Positions 56,127 to 64,000 of a DNA stretch of 64,000 bases are shown piece after piece. Numbering within the stretch: the stretch's first letter is position 1; each line of letters opens with the position of its first letter. Below the pieces are notes generated by a model. The model saw nothing but the letters and a program-made list of their open reading frames with translations, made no database searches and had not been told where the DNA came from. The position numbers and the translations under genes were made by a program. The DNA comes from Roseofilum reptotaenium CS-1145. GTDB lineage: Bacteria; Cyanobacteriota; Cyanobacteriia; Cyanobacteriales; Desertifilaceae. The stretch spans positions 1 through 64,000 of the forward strand of contig NZ_JAQMUE010000040.1 in NCBI RefSeq assembly GCF_028330985.1, read 5' to 3'.

Positions 56127-56777
56127 TTAAATGTCTGGAACCTCGCAAGCCATATTCTGTTGCAATCGCTGGCGTTGTTCTGGAGTAAGGACTTGCATCA
56201 CTTTTGCCTCGAATTCTTCCTCTGCACTCTCAATTTCGGCTTCTTGTTTTGCACTAATTTCAGGAATTAAAGCTTCTATATTATCCTCAAATTGGTGCTC
56301 AATTTCTTCAATTTTTTGCCGCTGTTGAGAAGTTAATATGTTTTCAAAACGCCGTTCATATTCTATCTCAACTCCTTCTAACTCTGCTTCTTGTTCTACC
56401 GTGAGATTGGGTTCAATATCAATTTCTTCAAAAAGTTGAGGTGCAATTTTTTTCATTTGTTCCTCCCCCCAGCGATCGAGTTGCTCAATCTTTTGTTTTT
56501 GTTCTGATGAAAACAATCCTTCAACTTGACGCTCGAAATCTTCTTCCAATTCCTCGATTTGGGCTTCTTGTTCATCTGAAATAGGGACAATAGTCTCAAT
56601 TTTATTATCTAATTGTTCCTCTAGTTGCCATATTTTTGATTGTTGTTGATTGGTAAGCTCAATCCCCGAAAAATCATCTGGACAATCTAGCTCTTCTTCT
56701 GCTTTGACTGGTAAAATCAAAGAGATCGTTGTTAGAGCAATAACACTAAGTAAAATGTAAATAGGTTTCATTTGCAT
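56127..56777 (-). CDS. acidic Spy/LTXXQ-like periplasmic protein
   Basis: This 216-residue protein has a signal peptide (PIYILLSVIALTTISLILPV, cleaved near AEE). The mature part is very acidic, all-helical, and built from about four approximate repeats of some 45 residues with patterns such as EQEAQIEELEEDFERQVEGL and SQQRQKIEEIEHQFEDNIE, resembling the Q-R-x-K-[LI] motif of Spy/LTXXQ chaperone-like proteins. A Cys pair (LDCPDD at the start, MACEVPDI at the end) might close the molecule. Function unknown. Monocistronic. Confidence 0.65.
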   Translation of the reverse strand: MQMKPIYILLSVIALTTISLILPVKAEEELDCPDDFSGIELTNQQQSKIWQLEEQLDNKIETIVPISDEQEAQIEELEEDFERQVEGLFSSEQKQKIEQLDRWGEEQMKKIAPQLFEEIDIEPNLTVEQEAELEGVEIEYERRFENILTSQQRQKIEEIEHQFEDNIEALIPEISAKQEAEIESAEEEFEAKVMQVLTPEQRQRLQQNMACEVPDI

Positions 56778-56860
56778 TCTCCAGAATCTTACTTTAGCTT
56801 ATACTCAACCCTAATTAAATCTCTAGGCTGTGAACTGAAATTTCACAGCTATACACAAGT

Positions 56861-56887
56861 GGAATCCAGACAGAAAGTCTGGGTTCC
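56861..56887 (-). terminator. hairpin after the exoD-like gene
   Basis: GGAATCCAGAC (56861-56871) and GTCTGGGTTCC (56877-56887) pair over 11 positions, one of them a G-U-type pair, around AGAAA. It lies right after the exoD-like stop (56889) on the minus strand. It is a strong hairpin without a long T-run. Confidence 0.5.
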
Positions 56888-56888
56888 G

Positions 56889-57497
56889 CTAGAATATTAG
56901 ATCTTTGAGCCAACTTAAAATACTCACGCCAAAGAAAATAATCCCCACAGAAACTGTTGCTCCGACTAGAGACAGTCCCAGTCCGGCTAAACTGATAAAT
57001 CCGTCATCTTCAGATAAGCCAAAACCGATGACGAAAATGGCGATCGCCGGTAAGGTATTCGTTCCAGGAATGGGAATCATCATCGACATCGACATCAGGG
57101 CGATCGCCACCCCTAACACCACTCGCCCCGGTAAACTTGTACAGACTGCACTCAGACGAGGTTTGGTCAACCCTTCAATCTTCTGAAGCCACGGAATCCC
57201 TGCGTCTAGAACGCCCTGAACCTTCTGTAGCGGCATTTTTCCATTCAAAACTCGTTTTGGAAACCAAGGCTGCTTCGCGCCCCAAATAAGCTGCATGGCA
57301 AGTAAAAACATTACAATGCCAAACGGAATCGAATACCCCGGTGCAGGGATGGGTATAGCGGAAGGCAACGACAACAACACAAATAAAAAACCAAAAACCC
57401 GCTCTCCTGCTAGTTCCAGCATTTCTGCTAAAGTCACCTCAGAAGAGCGGTTTTCTTGCCAAAAATAACGTTTGAATTCTACCGAAAGTTGAGCCAT
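56889..57497 (-). CDS. ExoD family exopolysaccharide synthesis membrane protein
   Basis: This 202-residue membrane protein starts AQLSVEFKRYFW and has ERVFGFLFVLLSLPSAIPIP, PFGIVMFLLAMQLIWGAKQP and GVAIALMSMSMMIPIPGTN, the ExoD-family pattern with repeated P-x-P turns between helices. The Met at 57497 is chosen because the longer frame upstream (to 57611) reads through a G-rich tandem repeat and lacks family-like sequence. ExoD relatives are tied to exopolysaccharide production, mechanism unknown. It is 168 bp after the ahcY stop. Confidence 0.85.
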   Translation of the reverse strand: MAQLSVEFKRYFWQENRSSEVTLAEMLELAGERVFGFLFVLLSLPSAIPIPAPGYSIPFGIVMFLLAMQLIWGAKQPWFPKRVLNGKMPLQKVQGVLDAGIPWLQKIEGLTKPRLSAVCTSLPGRVVLGVAIALMSMSMMIPIPGTNTLPAIAIFVIGFGLSEDDGFISLAGLGLSLVGATVSVGIIFFGVSILSWLKDLIF

Positions 57498-57514
57498 AAA
57501 GGGGGAAAAGGTTA

Positions 57515-57542
57515 GGGGGATGGGGGGATGGGGGGATGGGGG
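57515..57542. repeat. ATGGGGGG octamer array upstream of exoD-like gene
   Basis: Four runs of five or six G separated by AT make an 8-base tandem repeat ending 18 bp from the chosen start codon (minus strand gene, so C-runs in its leader). Four G-runs close together can fold as a G-quadruplex on the plus strand. Confidence 0.75.
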
Positions 57543-57665
57543 TTTCAATATAAGATTAAAAGCCTCTATCTTCCTGTCCCCGCGTCTATCCATTTTGGAG
57601 CCAAGAATCAAACATCTCAGCTCTTTCTCAGGGATGATTGAGAACGCTACCCTAACCTAACAATC

Positions 57666-59006
<1,341 letters not shown>

Positions 59007-59147
59007 TCAGGCTGTACCTGAAAGGGTCTGTCAAAGAGTATTTCTACTACCGACCCTCTACACTGTTGCTTTCACTTCAGACTACTGTTTTTTGGCTGTT
59101 TAGGTACTACCAATCGACTTCTATACGCTCAACGTCCTGCGATTACT

Positions 59148-59189
59148 TGCCCTTCGGGAAGCCTGACTGTTTACGGTTCGAGAAGGGCA
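59148..59189. promoter_or_regulatory. stem-loop in the ahcY leader
   Basis: TGCCCTTC (59148-59155) pairs perfectly with GAAGGGCA (59182-59189), with a competing GCCTG/CAGGC pairing (59161-59165 with 59188-59192). Two alternative stems sharing bases look switch-like, but no known riboswitch consensus was recognised. Confidence 0.4.
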
Positions 59190-59220
59190 GGCATTTCTCC
59201 TTAACTAGGATCGTATGAAC

Positions 59221-59390
59221 GCGCAAAGTGCTAGGTGGGCATCATTGACCTGAGACTGATGGCAAGCATACAGTTTTGGGTCTGAGTTGTTACCACCCAT
59301 ACCTCGACTGATCGTTTAAGATCAGGTCTTACTCAGGATTGTGATGTTGCGAGTCTTGTCTTGAGTCTACACTGAAGTACAAGGCGCAAA
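59221..59390 (-). ncRNA. candidate structured RNA upstream of ahcY
   Basis: On the minus strand a TATTAT box at 59399-59404 would place a transcript start near 59391. The next about 170 nt begin GCGCCTTGTACTTC and end CACTTTGCGC, which can form a long imperfect closing stem. A CTGATC/GATCAG hairpin (59308-59325) lies at the centre. A closed rod of this size recalls 6S RNA, but I cannot confirm the family; an ahcY leader or no RNA at all are alternatives. The rest of 58944-59525 shows no gene. Confidence 0.3.
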
Positions 59391-59525
59391 TTTCCCATAT
59401 AATAGTCTATCATCTCGATTGACCCGCTACAGATCTTTTTTCGAGAGTATGTAGGGCTTCAGTGTGGAAATTGCTTTTCCCGGAAGCTCTGTAGTACTTC
59501 GTGCTAGGGAATAAGGAATTAGGTA

Positions 59526-59945
59526 ATGTCAAGTTCCAGTATGCAATTGAATATCAAAGTCTATCGGTATTGGCTCTATGGGAGTTTAATCGTTATTGTT
59601 CCGTTGGGAATGGCCACGAAGTTTTATCGCGGTTGGGGAGAATGGTGGATTAATGATTATGCCGGTGGTATTCTCTATGAGATTCTGTGGATGATTTTAG
59701 TCGCCCTAGCTTGGCCAAAATTACGGCTTTGGAAAGTGGCGATCGCCGTTTTTTTGTTCACGTCGTTTCTGGAAATCCTGCAACTGTGGCATCCTCCCCT
59801 ACTTCAAGCCCTGCGCTCAACTCTTCTGGGTAAACTGATTCTAGGAACCACATTTGTTGGGTGGGACTTTCCCCACTATGCCATCGGTTGTGGTCTCGGT
59901 TGGCTCGCTCTCTATCGGTTGCAAAAAGCCTTAACTCATTCTTAA
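59526..59945 (+). CDS. DUF2809 family membrane protein
   Basis: This 139-residue protein has four membrane helices and the pattern PLGMATKFYRGWGEWWINDY, AGGILYEILWMILVALAWP, LFTSFLEILQLWHPPLLQAL and GWDFPHYAIGCGLGWLALY, which fits DUF2809. Function unknown. The ATG at 59526 lies just after a GTGCTAGGGAATAAGG repeat; the second Met (MQLNIKVYRYWL) may be the true start. It is convergent with the cyclase gene. Confidence 0.85.
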   Translation: MSSSSMQLNIKVYRYWLYGSLIVIVPLGMATKFYRGWGEWWINDYAGGILYEILWMILVALAWPKLRLWKVAIAVFLFTSFLEILQLWHPPLLQALRSTLLGKLILGTTFVGWDFPHYAIGCGLGWLALYRLQKALTHS

Positions 59946-59985
59946 TCTATATAGCATGTTCAAATCAGAAACCGATCGTTCCCGA

Positions 59986-61938
59986 TCAGGGATTCAGTCG
60001 CTTCCCAGTCAGCATATAAGTGTCCATTTCTCCTTTACCTTTAATGTTGATCTTGCCGCGATGTTGAAGATAGTAGGTTAACTTCAGCGCTTCATAGGTC
60101 GTGCGGGTAACCTGAATTTGTCCGGGAATGCCATGGGACTCCATACGGCTGGCAGTGTTAACCGTATCGCCCCATAAATCATAGCTGAATTTCTTTTTAC
60201 CAATCACTCCAGCGACCACAGGGCCGCTATTTACGCCAATGCGGATTTGGAAATTGGTGTTCATATCTTGGTTGAGTTCAGCCATTGCCTCTTGCATCTT
60301 CAGAGCCATATTGGCGATCGCCTCAGCATGATCGTGGCGCGGTGTTGGCAGTCCCCCCACCACCATATACGCATCACCAATCGTTTTGATTTTCTCTAGG
60401 CGATAGTCTTCGGTCAATTGGTCGAATTTAGAAAAGATGCGATTGAGTAAGGCGACCAATTCAGAGGCAGTTTTCTCTTCTGAGAGTTTGGTAAAGCCGA
60501 CAATATCGGCAAACAGAACCGTTACTTCTTCAAAATATTCGGCGATCGCTCCTGACGTTTTCTTGAGCAATTCCGCAATTCTCGCCGGCAGAATATTATG
60601 CAGCAGTTTTTCTGTTTGTTTCTTCTGATAGAATAAAGAAATCTCTATTTTCTTACGCTTAATAAATTGGCACAGTTGGTTCCCAATCCCTGCCAGCATT
60701 TGTACCAACTCTTCATCCATTGGTTGCGTTGCTTGACTAAATAGAGTAATCATTCCCAACTTATCTTCATCACTAGAAACCGGAAAACCCACGATCGCGT
60801 TAACCTTCTCGATCGCCCCTAATTCTTTCTGTAGTGTTTCTCTCTCCAATTCTAGATGGGTAATCCATCGGGGTTGATTATCTCGGTAAATCTTCCCTAA
60901 CCATCCCTCCCCTAGAGTGAGAGTCGCTTCTGTGAGTTTAGATAACCTGGGGAATTCAGCCTCAGGCATTTTCCATAGGGTTTGGCGCAACAGTTTATTA
61001 GTCGGGATCAAGTTATCATTACGATCCTTAATTTGTTTGGGAATCCAATAAACCCCCATATCCCACTCTAAATTTTCCACCAACACACGCAGGATATTGG
61101 GTAAGGCTTCATCAAGCATCAGCGATCGCGACAATACCCGTGCCACACTATACTGAATATAGAGCCGTTTTTGCGCCTGTTTAGTTTTGGTAATATCTCG
61201 TCCCACATACAAGATATCCTTTAAAGTAGGGACATCCGTATCCAAAGCCGCACAAGAAAAAGCAATTGAGAGTTTTTCCCCCCGTTTATTGGGAATTAAT
61301 ACCTCAATATCGGTTAAAACTTCCCCTTGCAAAAACTTTTCATTGGAAACCCACTCATGACTTAACGGGTGGTCTCCCAAAAGATCACGAATGGGTTGAC
61401 CAATCAGCTCCTCCTTACTATATTCTAGCAAATCATATACCGCAGGATTAACCGTTTTTATTTTTCCCAAATGATTCGTCACGATTAACGCTTCTGCCAT
61501 GGAGTGAATAAGCTGCTGGATATAATTCTCAGACTTGGCCAAAGCATTAATTACAATGCTATTTTCATTCGTTGCCTGCACCAAACTTTGCTCTAGATTC
61601 ATCCGTTCCGTCACATCTTCCAGGAACACAATTAATTCCTGAAAATCCTCACTGTGGGGATTAGCAATAAAATAGAGATCGACGTATAAAGGATAGTTTA
61701 CATCAGACGAACGAGAAATTGCCTTAATATCAAAACCATCTTGTTCACCCAACACAATCAACTCTAGAATTTCTTCTATTCCATAGGTTTCAGGAAAATA
61801 AAATTGAAAGGATTCCCCAGTCTTTAACGGGTCTTCACCACCAACCAATCGATCAGCATCATCGGAGAAGTCTAAAATGATCAACTCTCGATCTAATATC
61901 ACATATTCTAGATGTTTGGGAACCATGGTTTTTGACAT
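59986..61938 (-). CDS. class III adenylate/guanylate cyclase with PAS and GAF domains
   Basis: This 650-residue soluble protein makes cyclic nucleotide. Residues about 1-115 form a PAS-like domain, 137-255 a second PAS (NHLGKIKTVNPAVYDLLEYS), 265-430 a GAF domain, and about 470-645 the catalytic domain with VLFADIVGFTKLSEEKTA (metal Asp), IKTIGDAYMVVGGLP, IGVNSGPVVAGVIG and FSYDLWGDTVNTASRME. The Lys in KIKTIGDAYM and Asp in YDLWGDT suggest ATP over GTP. It is the last gene of a four-gene operon (30 bp after the STAS gene). Its N-terminal PAS ends LEDVTERMNLEQSLVQATNE, nearly the same as in the phosphatase at the other end of the operon. Confidence 0.92.
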   Translation of the reverse strand: MSKTMVPKHLEYVILDRELIILDFSDDADRLVGGEDPLKTGESFQFYFPETYGIEEILELIVLGEQDGFDIKAISRSSDVNYPLYVDLYFIANPHSEDFQELIVFLEDVTERMNLEQSLVQATNENSIVINALAKSENYIQQLIHSMAEALIVTNHLGKIKTVNPAVYDLLEYSKEELIGQPIRDLLGDHPLSHEWVSNEKFLQGEVLTDIEVLIPNKRGEKLSIAFSCAALDTDVPTLKDILYVGRDITKTKQAQKRLYIQYSVARVLSRSLMLDEALPNILRVLVENLEWDMGVYWIPKQIKDRNDNLIPTNKLLRQTLWKMPEAEFPRLSKLTEATLTLGEGWLGKIYRDNQPRWITHLELERETLQKELGAIEKVNAIVGFPVSSDEDKLGMITLFSQATQPMDEELVQMLAGIGNQLCQFIKRKKIEISLFYQKKQTEKLLHNILPARIAELLKKTSGAIAEYFEEVTVLFADIVGFTKLSEEKTASELVALLNRIFSKFDQLTEDYRLEKIKTIGDAYMVVGGLPTPRHDHAEAIANMALKMQEAMAELNQDMNTNFQIRIGVNSGPVVAGVIGKKKFSYDLWGDTVNTASRMESHGIPGQIQVTRTTYEALKLTYYLQHRGKINIKGKGEMDTYMLTGKRLNP

Positions 61939-61968
61939 ATCTTTATTAGGGTTAAATCACTATGTTTC

Positions 61969-62337
61969 TCATTCCACAATTAACTCCAAGTTAGGCAAAA
62001 ACTTTTGCAAGTTCTTGAGCGATTTACTTTGCCAAGGAACATCCACAGAACCTTTCACCGTCAATTGAATCTTTGGTTTTTTTCGTAATCCAATCACGAA
62101 TTTAGTAATCAAGCTGATTCCTGAACTATTCAAAAAACTCAACTCTTTTAAATTTAAAGTTAAATGGCGAGGTTCAGAATCCGCTATTTGCTCCAAAAAA
62201 GCCTTAATCGGATCGTATTCAGATGCTCCATTCAGACTCAGTTCACCCGTAAAATCAATCGTCGTTGATTCTGGATCATAATAAACCTGATATTCCTTAG
62301 TATCGATCTGCTGAAAATCCATGTTCGCCTCATTCAA
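61969..62337 (-). CDS. STAS-domain / SiaC-like regulatory phosphoprotein
   Basis: This 122-residue protein has a STAS-like fold with YYDPESTTIDFTGELSLNGA and the phosphosite-type segment LNLKELSFLNSSGISLITKF (about residues 69-88), where Ser in N-S-S-G is the likely phosphorylation site. Such proteins are switched by a kinase/phosphatase pair. It lies 23 bp after the HATPase gene and 30 bp before the cyclase gene, which suggests it controls the cyclase. It also resembles the SiaC family in context. Confidence 0.82.
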   Translation of the reverse strand: MNEANMDFQQIDTKEYQVYYDPESTTIDFTGELSLNGASEYDPIKAFLEQIADSEPRHLTLNLKELSFLNSSGISLITKFVIGLRKKPKIQLTVKGSVDVPWQSKSLKNLQKFLPNLELIVE

Positions 62338-62360
62338 TCTTCTTTGACATTTATAAGCAA

Positions 62361-62942
62361 TTAAACTTTGACTTTAGCCATAGTAGTAATGCTGACAAAA
62401 TCATTCCCTGCACGAGAATCTGTTATTTTCCATCCTAGAGTAGCTCCATAATCTTTCATCATACTAATTAATCCCAAGCCTGATGCATTACTATCCTCTT
62501 CAAGACTTTTTTCTACTTGATCAACATACAATTCTTCTAAGTCTGCGTTCAACAATTGATTGATAAACTCTTCAAAAGAGATCAGAGTTTGGGACTGAAC
62601 TGTATTAGTAGCAAAAATGGCCGCAACAATACTCTGGTCTTGCTGTTGAATAAAATGAATTCCAAACATCACCTTACAGTTCACAGATGGATCGTGAAAT
62701 TTAATGGCATTTTCCAGCAGTTCATTGGCAATATAGCTCACAGATGCTTTACTTTCTGCAACTCGACGCTGATCGTCATCTAGAGGCAAAAAACTGGAAA
62801 AATAGTCAGCTAGAAAGTACGCTGATAATCGATTATTCTTCCATCTTTTTTTTTGCGGTTGTGAACTGGGAGTAAATGTTAATTCTAAAGAATCATGTTC
62901 TGGGGGAAATTCTTTAATAAAATCACCTAAAATTTTTTCCAT
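62361..62942 (-). CDS. SiaB-type HATPase protein kinase
   Basis: This 193-residue protein has a GHKL ATPase fold: N-box SYIANELLENAIKFHD (about residues 69-84) and G-box ASGLGLISMMKDYGATLG (about 153-170). It lacks a HisKA domain and fits the Ser/Thr-kinase or anti-sigma type (DUF6272/SiaB-like) that phosphorylates a STAS or SiaC partner. Genes for the phosphatase (upstream) and STAS protein (downstream) flank it, so it is the kinase of a partner switch. Confidence 0.8.
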   Translation of the reverse strand: MEKILGDFIKEFPPEHDSLELTFTPSSQPQKKRWKNNRLSAYFLADYFSSFLPLDDDQRRVAESKASVSYIANELLENAIKFHDPSVNCKVMFGIHFIQQQDQSIVAAIFATNTVQSQTLISFEEFINQLLNADLEELYVDQVEKSLEEDSNASGLGLISMMKDYGATLGWKITDSRAGNDFVSITTMAKVKV

Positions 62943-63029
62943 ATTCTGAGTCGATATACTGAGTTATCAGTCGTCCATTTATATTTAATGAGTAACCATA
63001 GAAGAAGCTTGGTTTGTTTGTTTCATGAG

Positions 63030-64000
63030 TCATATTGAAACGTTTTTTTTAAAAACGACGAAAGTGATATCATCCCATATTTTCTCCGATCCAATAAACT
63101 GATGTAAATCTTCAATAATAGCTTCTTTGATTTGATTAGAGTTATTTTGCCAGTTCTGGCTAATTATTTGACATAATCTTTCTATTCCATAACGCTTCTT
63201 ACTCCTATTTCTCGCTTCTGTAATACCATCTGTGTATAGAACCACACCATCTCCTGCATTTAGCGTAACTCTAGTATAACTAATAAATTCGGCAATGTTG
63301 TAATCTAAGCCAATCGGCAACCCTAAGTCTATTGTATCAATCCGTTCAATTTTTCCTCCTTGACGTACAATAATTACTTCTTCATGTTGTCCACTGATCG
63401 TTAATTCTCCATCGGCATAATTTAATAGACATAAGGTTAAATTTTTATCTATCCCCATGCGTTCTACATTCTTATAAATGGTTCGGTTGAGGAAGTCTAA
63501 AAAGGGAATGGGGTCATTTTCTTGGATCTCCTTGAGAGTACGAACAGCACTTTGAGCCATGAGCATCAGAATACCACTTTCTAAGCCATGTCCAGTAACA
63601 TCGCCAATGGCAATTGTGATCACGCCATCTATGGAAATGACATCATAATAGTCGCCTCCCACTTCATCAGCCGGCTGCATATATCCGGCAATATCCAGTT
63701 CTGGGATACTGGCTAAATCTTCGGGTTTAGGCAGAATTAATTGCTGCATTTCCTCAAGAATTTCTAATTCTGCGGATAGGCGTATATTTTCTGATTTAAG
63801 TTGTTGATTGAGGTGATCAATTTCTTGGTTCGCTGCGGCTAATTCTGTGGTTCTTTCTTGTAGTCGATAGATAACGATCGCGTTTTCATTCGTCGCTTGC
63901 ACCAATCTCTGCTCCAATTCCATCTGTGCTGTCACGTCTTCGAGGAATAAAATGAGACGGTGATGCTCACTAGGCTTAGGATTAGGGATAAAATAGAGGT
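63030..64000 (-). CDS. PP2C/SpoIIE-type phosphatase with PAS input, 5' end outside window
   Basis: The visible 323 codons start outside the window: the frame stays open through base 64000 and reads LYFIPNPKPSEHHRLILFLE, parallel to the PAS end of the cyclase. After LEQRLVQATNENAIVIYRLQ and a coiled coil, a PP2C/SpoIIE domain (from about 63780) has LDIAGYMQPADEVGGDYYDV, IAIGDVTGHGLESGILMLMA and VVLYTDGITEARNRS, with metal-binding Asp residues intact. It dephosphorylates the STAS partner. The first Met inside the frame (63935) is internal and not the start. Confidence 0.9.
   Translation of the reverse strand, partial: LYFIPNPKPSEHHRLILFLEDVTAQMELEQRLVQATNENAIVIYRLQERTTELAAANQEIDHLNQQLKSENIRLSAELEILEEMQQLILPKPEDLASIPELDIAGYMQPADEVGGDYYDVISIDGVITIAIGDVTGHGLESGILMLMAQSAVRTLKEIQENDPIPFLDFLNRTIYKNVERMGIDKNLTLCLLNYADGELTISGQHEEVIIVRQGGKIERIDTIDLGLPIGLDYNIAEFISYTRVTLNAGDGVVLYTDGITEARNRSKKRYGIERLCQIISQNWQNNSNQIKEAIIEDLHQFIGSEKIWDDITFVVFKKNVSI

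Noticed and set aside
57498..57611. longer exoD start
   Set aside because: The extension translates a G-rich tandem repeat and lacks family similarity.
59148..59192. tRNA gene suggested by GGTTCGAGAAGGG
   Set aside because: The T-loop-like text has no acceptor, D or anticodon arm around it.

Overview
The window is chromosomal DNA from a filamentous-type cyanobacterium. The evidence is a cyanobacterial allophycocyanin alpha-B-like subunit, the sulfolipid pair sqdB/sqdX, several small proteins of cyanobacterial type, very frequent GCGATCGC (HIP1) octamers, and heptameric GGGAATA/TTCCCCA tandem repeats. No rRNA or tRNA gene, CRISPR array, prophage or plasmid origin was seen. Gene density is ordinary: core metabolic genes are scattered singly among accessory, signalling and repeat-rich stretches.

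Layout. 1-11 kb: housekeeping genes (DODA-type dioxygenase, argC, rlmD, apcD, Crp-type regulator, NnrU/Z-ISO-like membrane protein, atypical thioredoxin, leuB) plus a Uma2 nuclease and small proteins. 11-18.6 kb: a degraded amidase fragment, then a P-loop ATPase followed by a 1562-residue TPR / STAND-type NTPase / WD40 protein and a second Uma2 protein. 18.6-23 kb: N-acetylmuramoyl-L-alanine amidase, sqdB, sqdX. 23-25.4 kb: a small mobile-element scar made of a TPR gene remnant cut by an internally deleted IS630-type element, next to a gene whose N-terminus resembles TnsB of CRISPR-associated transposons but whose C-terminus is unrelated. 25.5-35.7 kb: murJ, an Rpn-like nuclease, a 1352-residue pentapeptide-repeat protein, FKBP isomerase, phasin-like protein, GNAT acetyltransferase and RecB-like nuclease. 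35.9-46.9 kb: a plus-strand run of hybrid histidine kinase, methyltransferase, cystine lyase, two glycosyltransferases and a DUF2264 protein, facing a sulfotransferase; this looks like a surface-glycan locus. 47.4-52.2 kb: DUF3285-ybeY-dgkA-trpG cluster, metallo-beta-lactamase-fold protein, a toxin/antitoxin-like pair and pepP. 52.5-59 kb: dihaem cytochrome, two tandem HepT/MntA pairs, ureC, a Spy-like periplasmic protein, exoD-like gene and ahcY with a long structured-looking leader. 59.5-64 kb: a DUF2809 gene and a four-gene minus-strand signalling operon (PP2C phosphatase, HATPase kinase, STAS protein, class III nucleotide cyclase) that runs off the window end.

How genes work together. The last operon looks like a complete partner-switching circuit: phosphatase and kinase set the phosphorylation state of the STAS protein, and a nucleotide cyclase is the probable output. 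Its gene order recalls the SiaABCD module, with a class III cyclase in place of a GGDEF protein. The glycan locus pairs glycosyltransferases with a sulfotransferase and a DUF2264 protein. The P-loop ATPase and STAND-WD40 protein are adjacent and co-oriented and probably act together.

The strongest candidates for something undescribed are the TnsB-like HTH fusion at 24.3 kb with transposon-end-like repeats just upstream, the ATPase/STAND-WD40 pair, the Sia-like cyclase operon, and the modular giant pentapeptide protein. At least four families of dispersed short palindromic or tandem repeats occur between genes. All functional calls come from reading motifs by eye; no database search was run.
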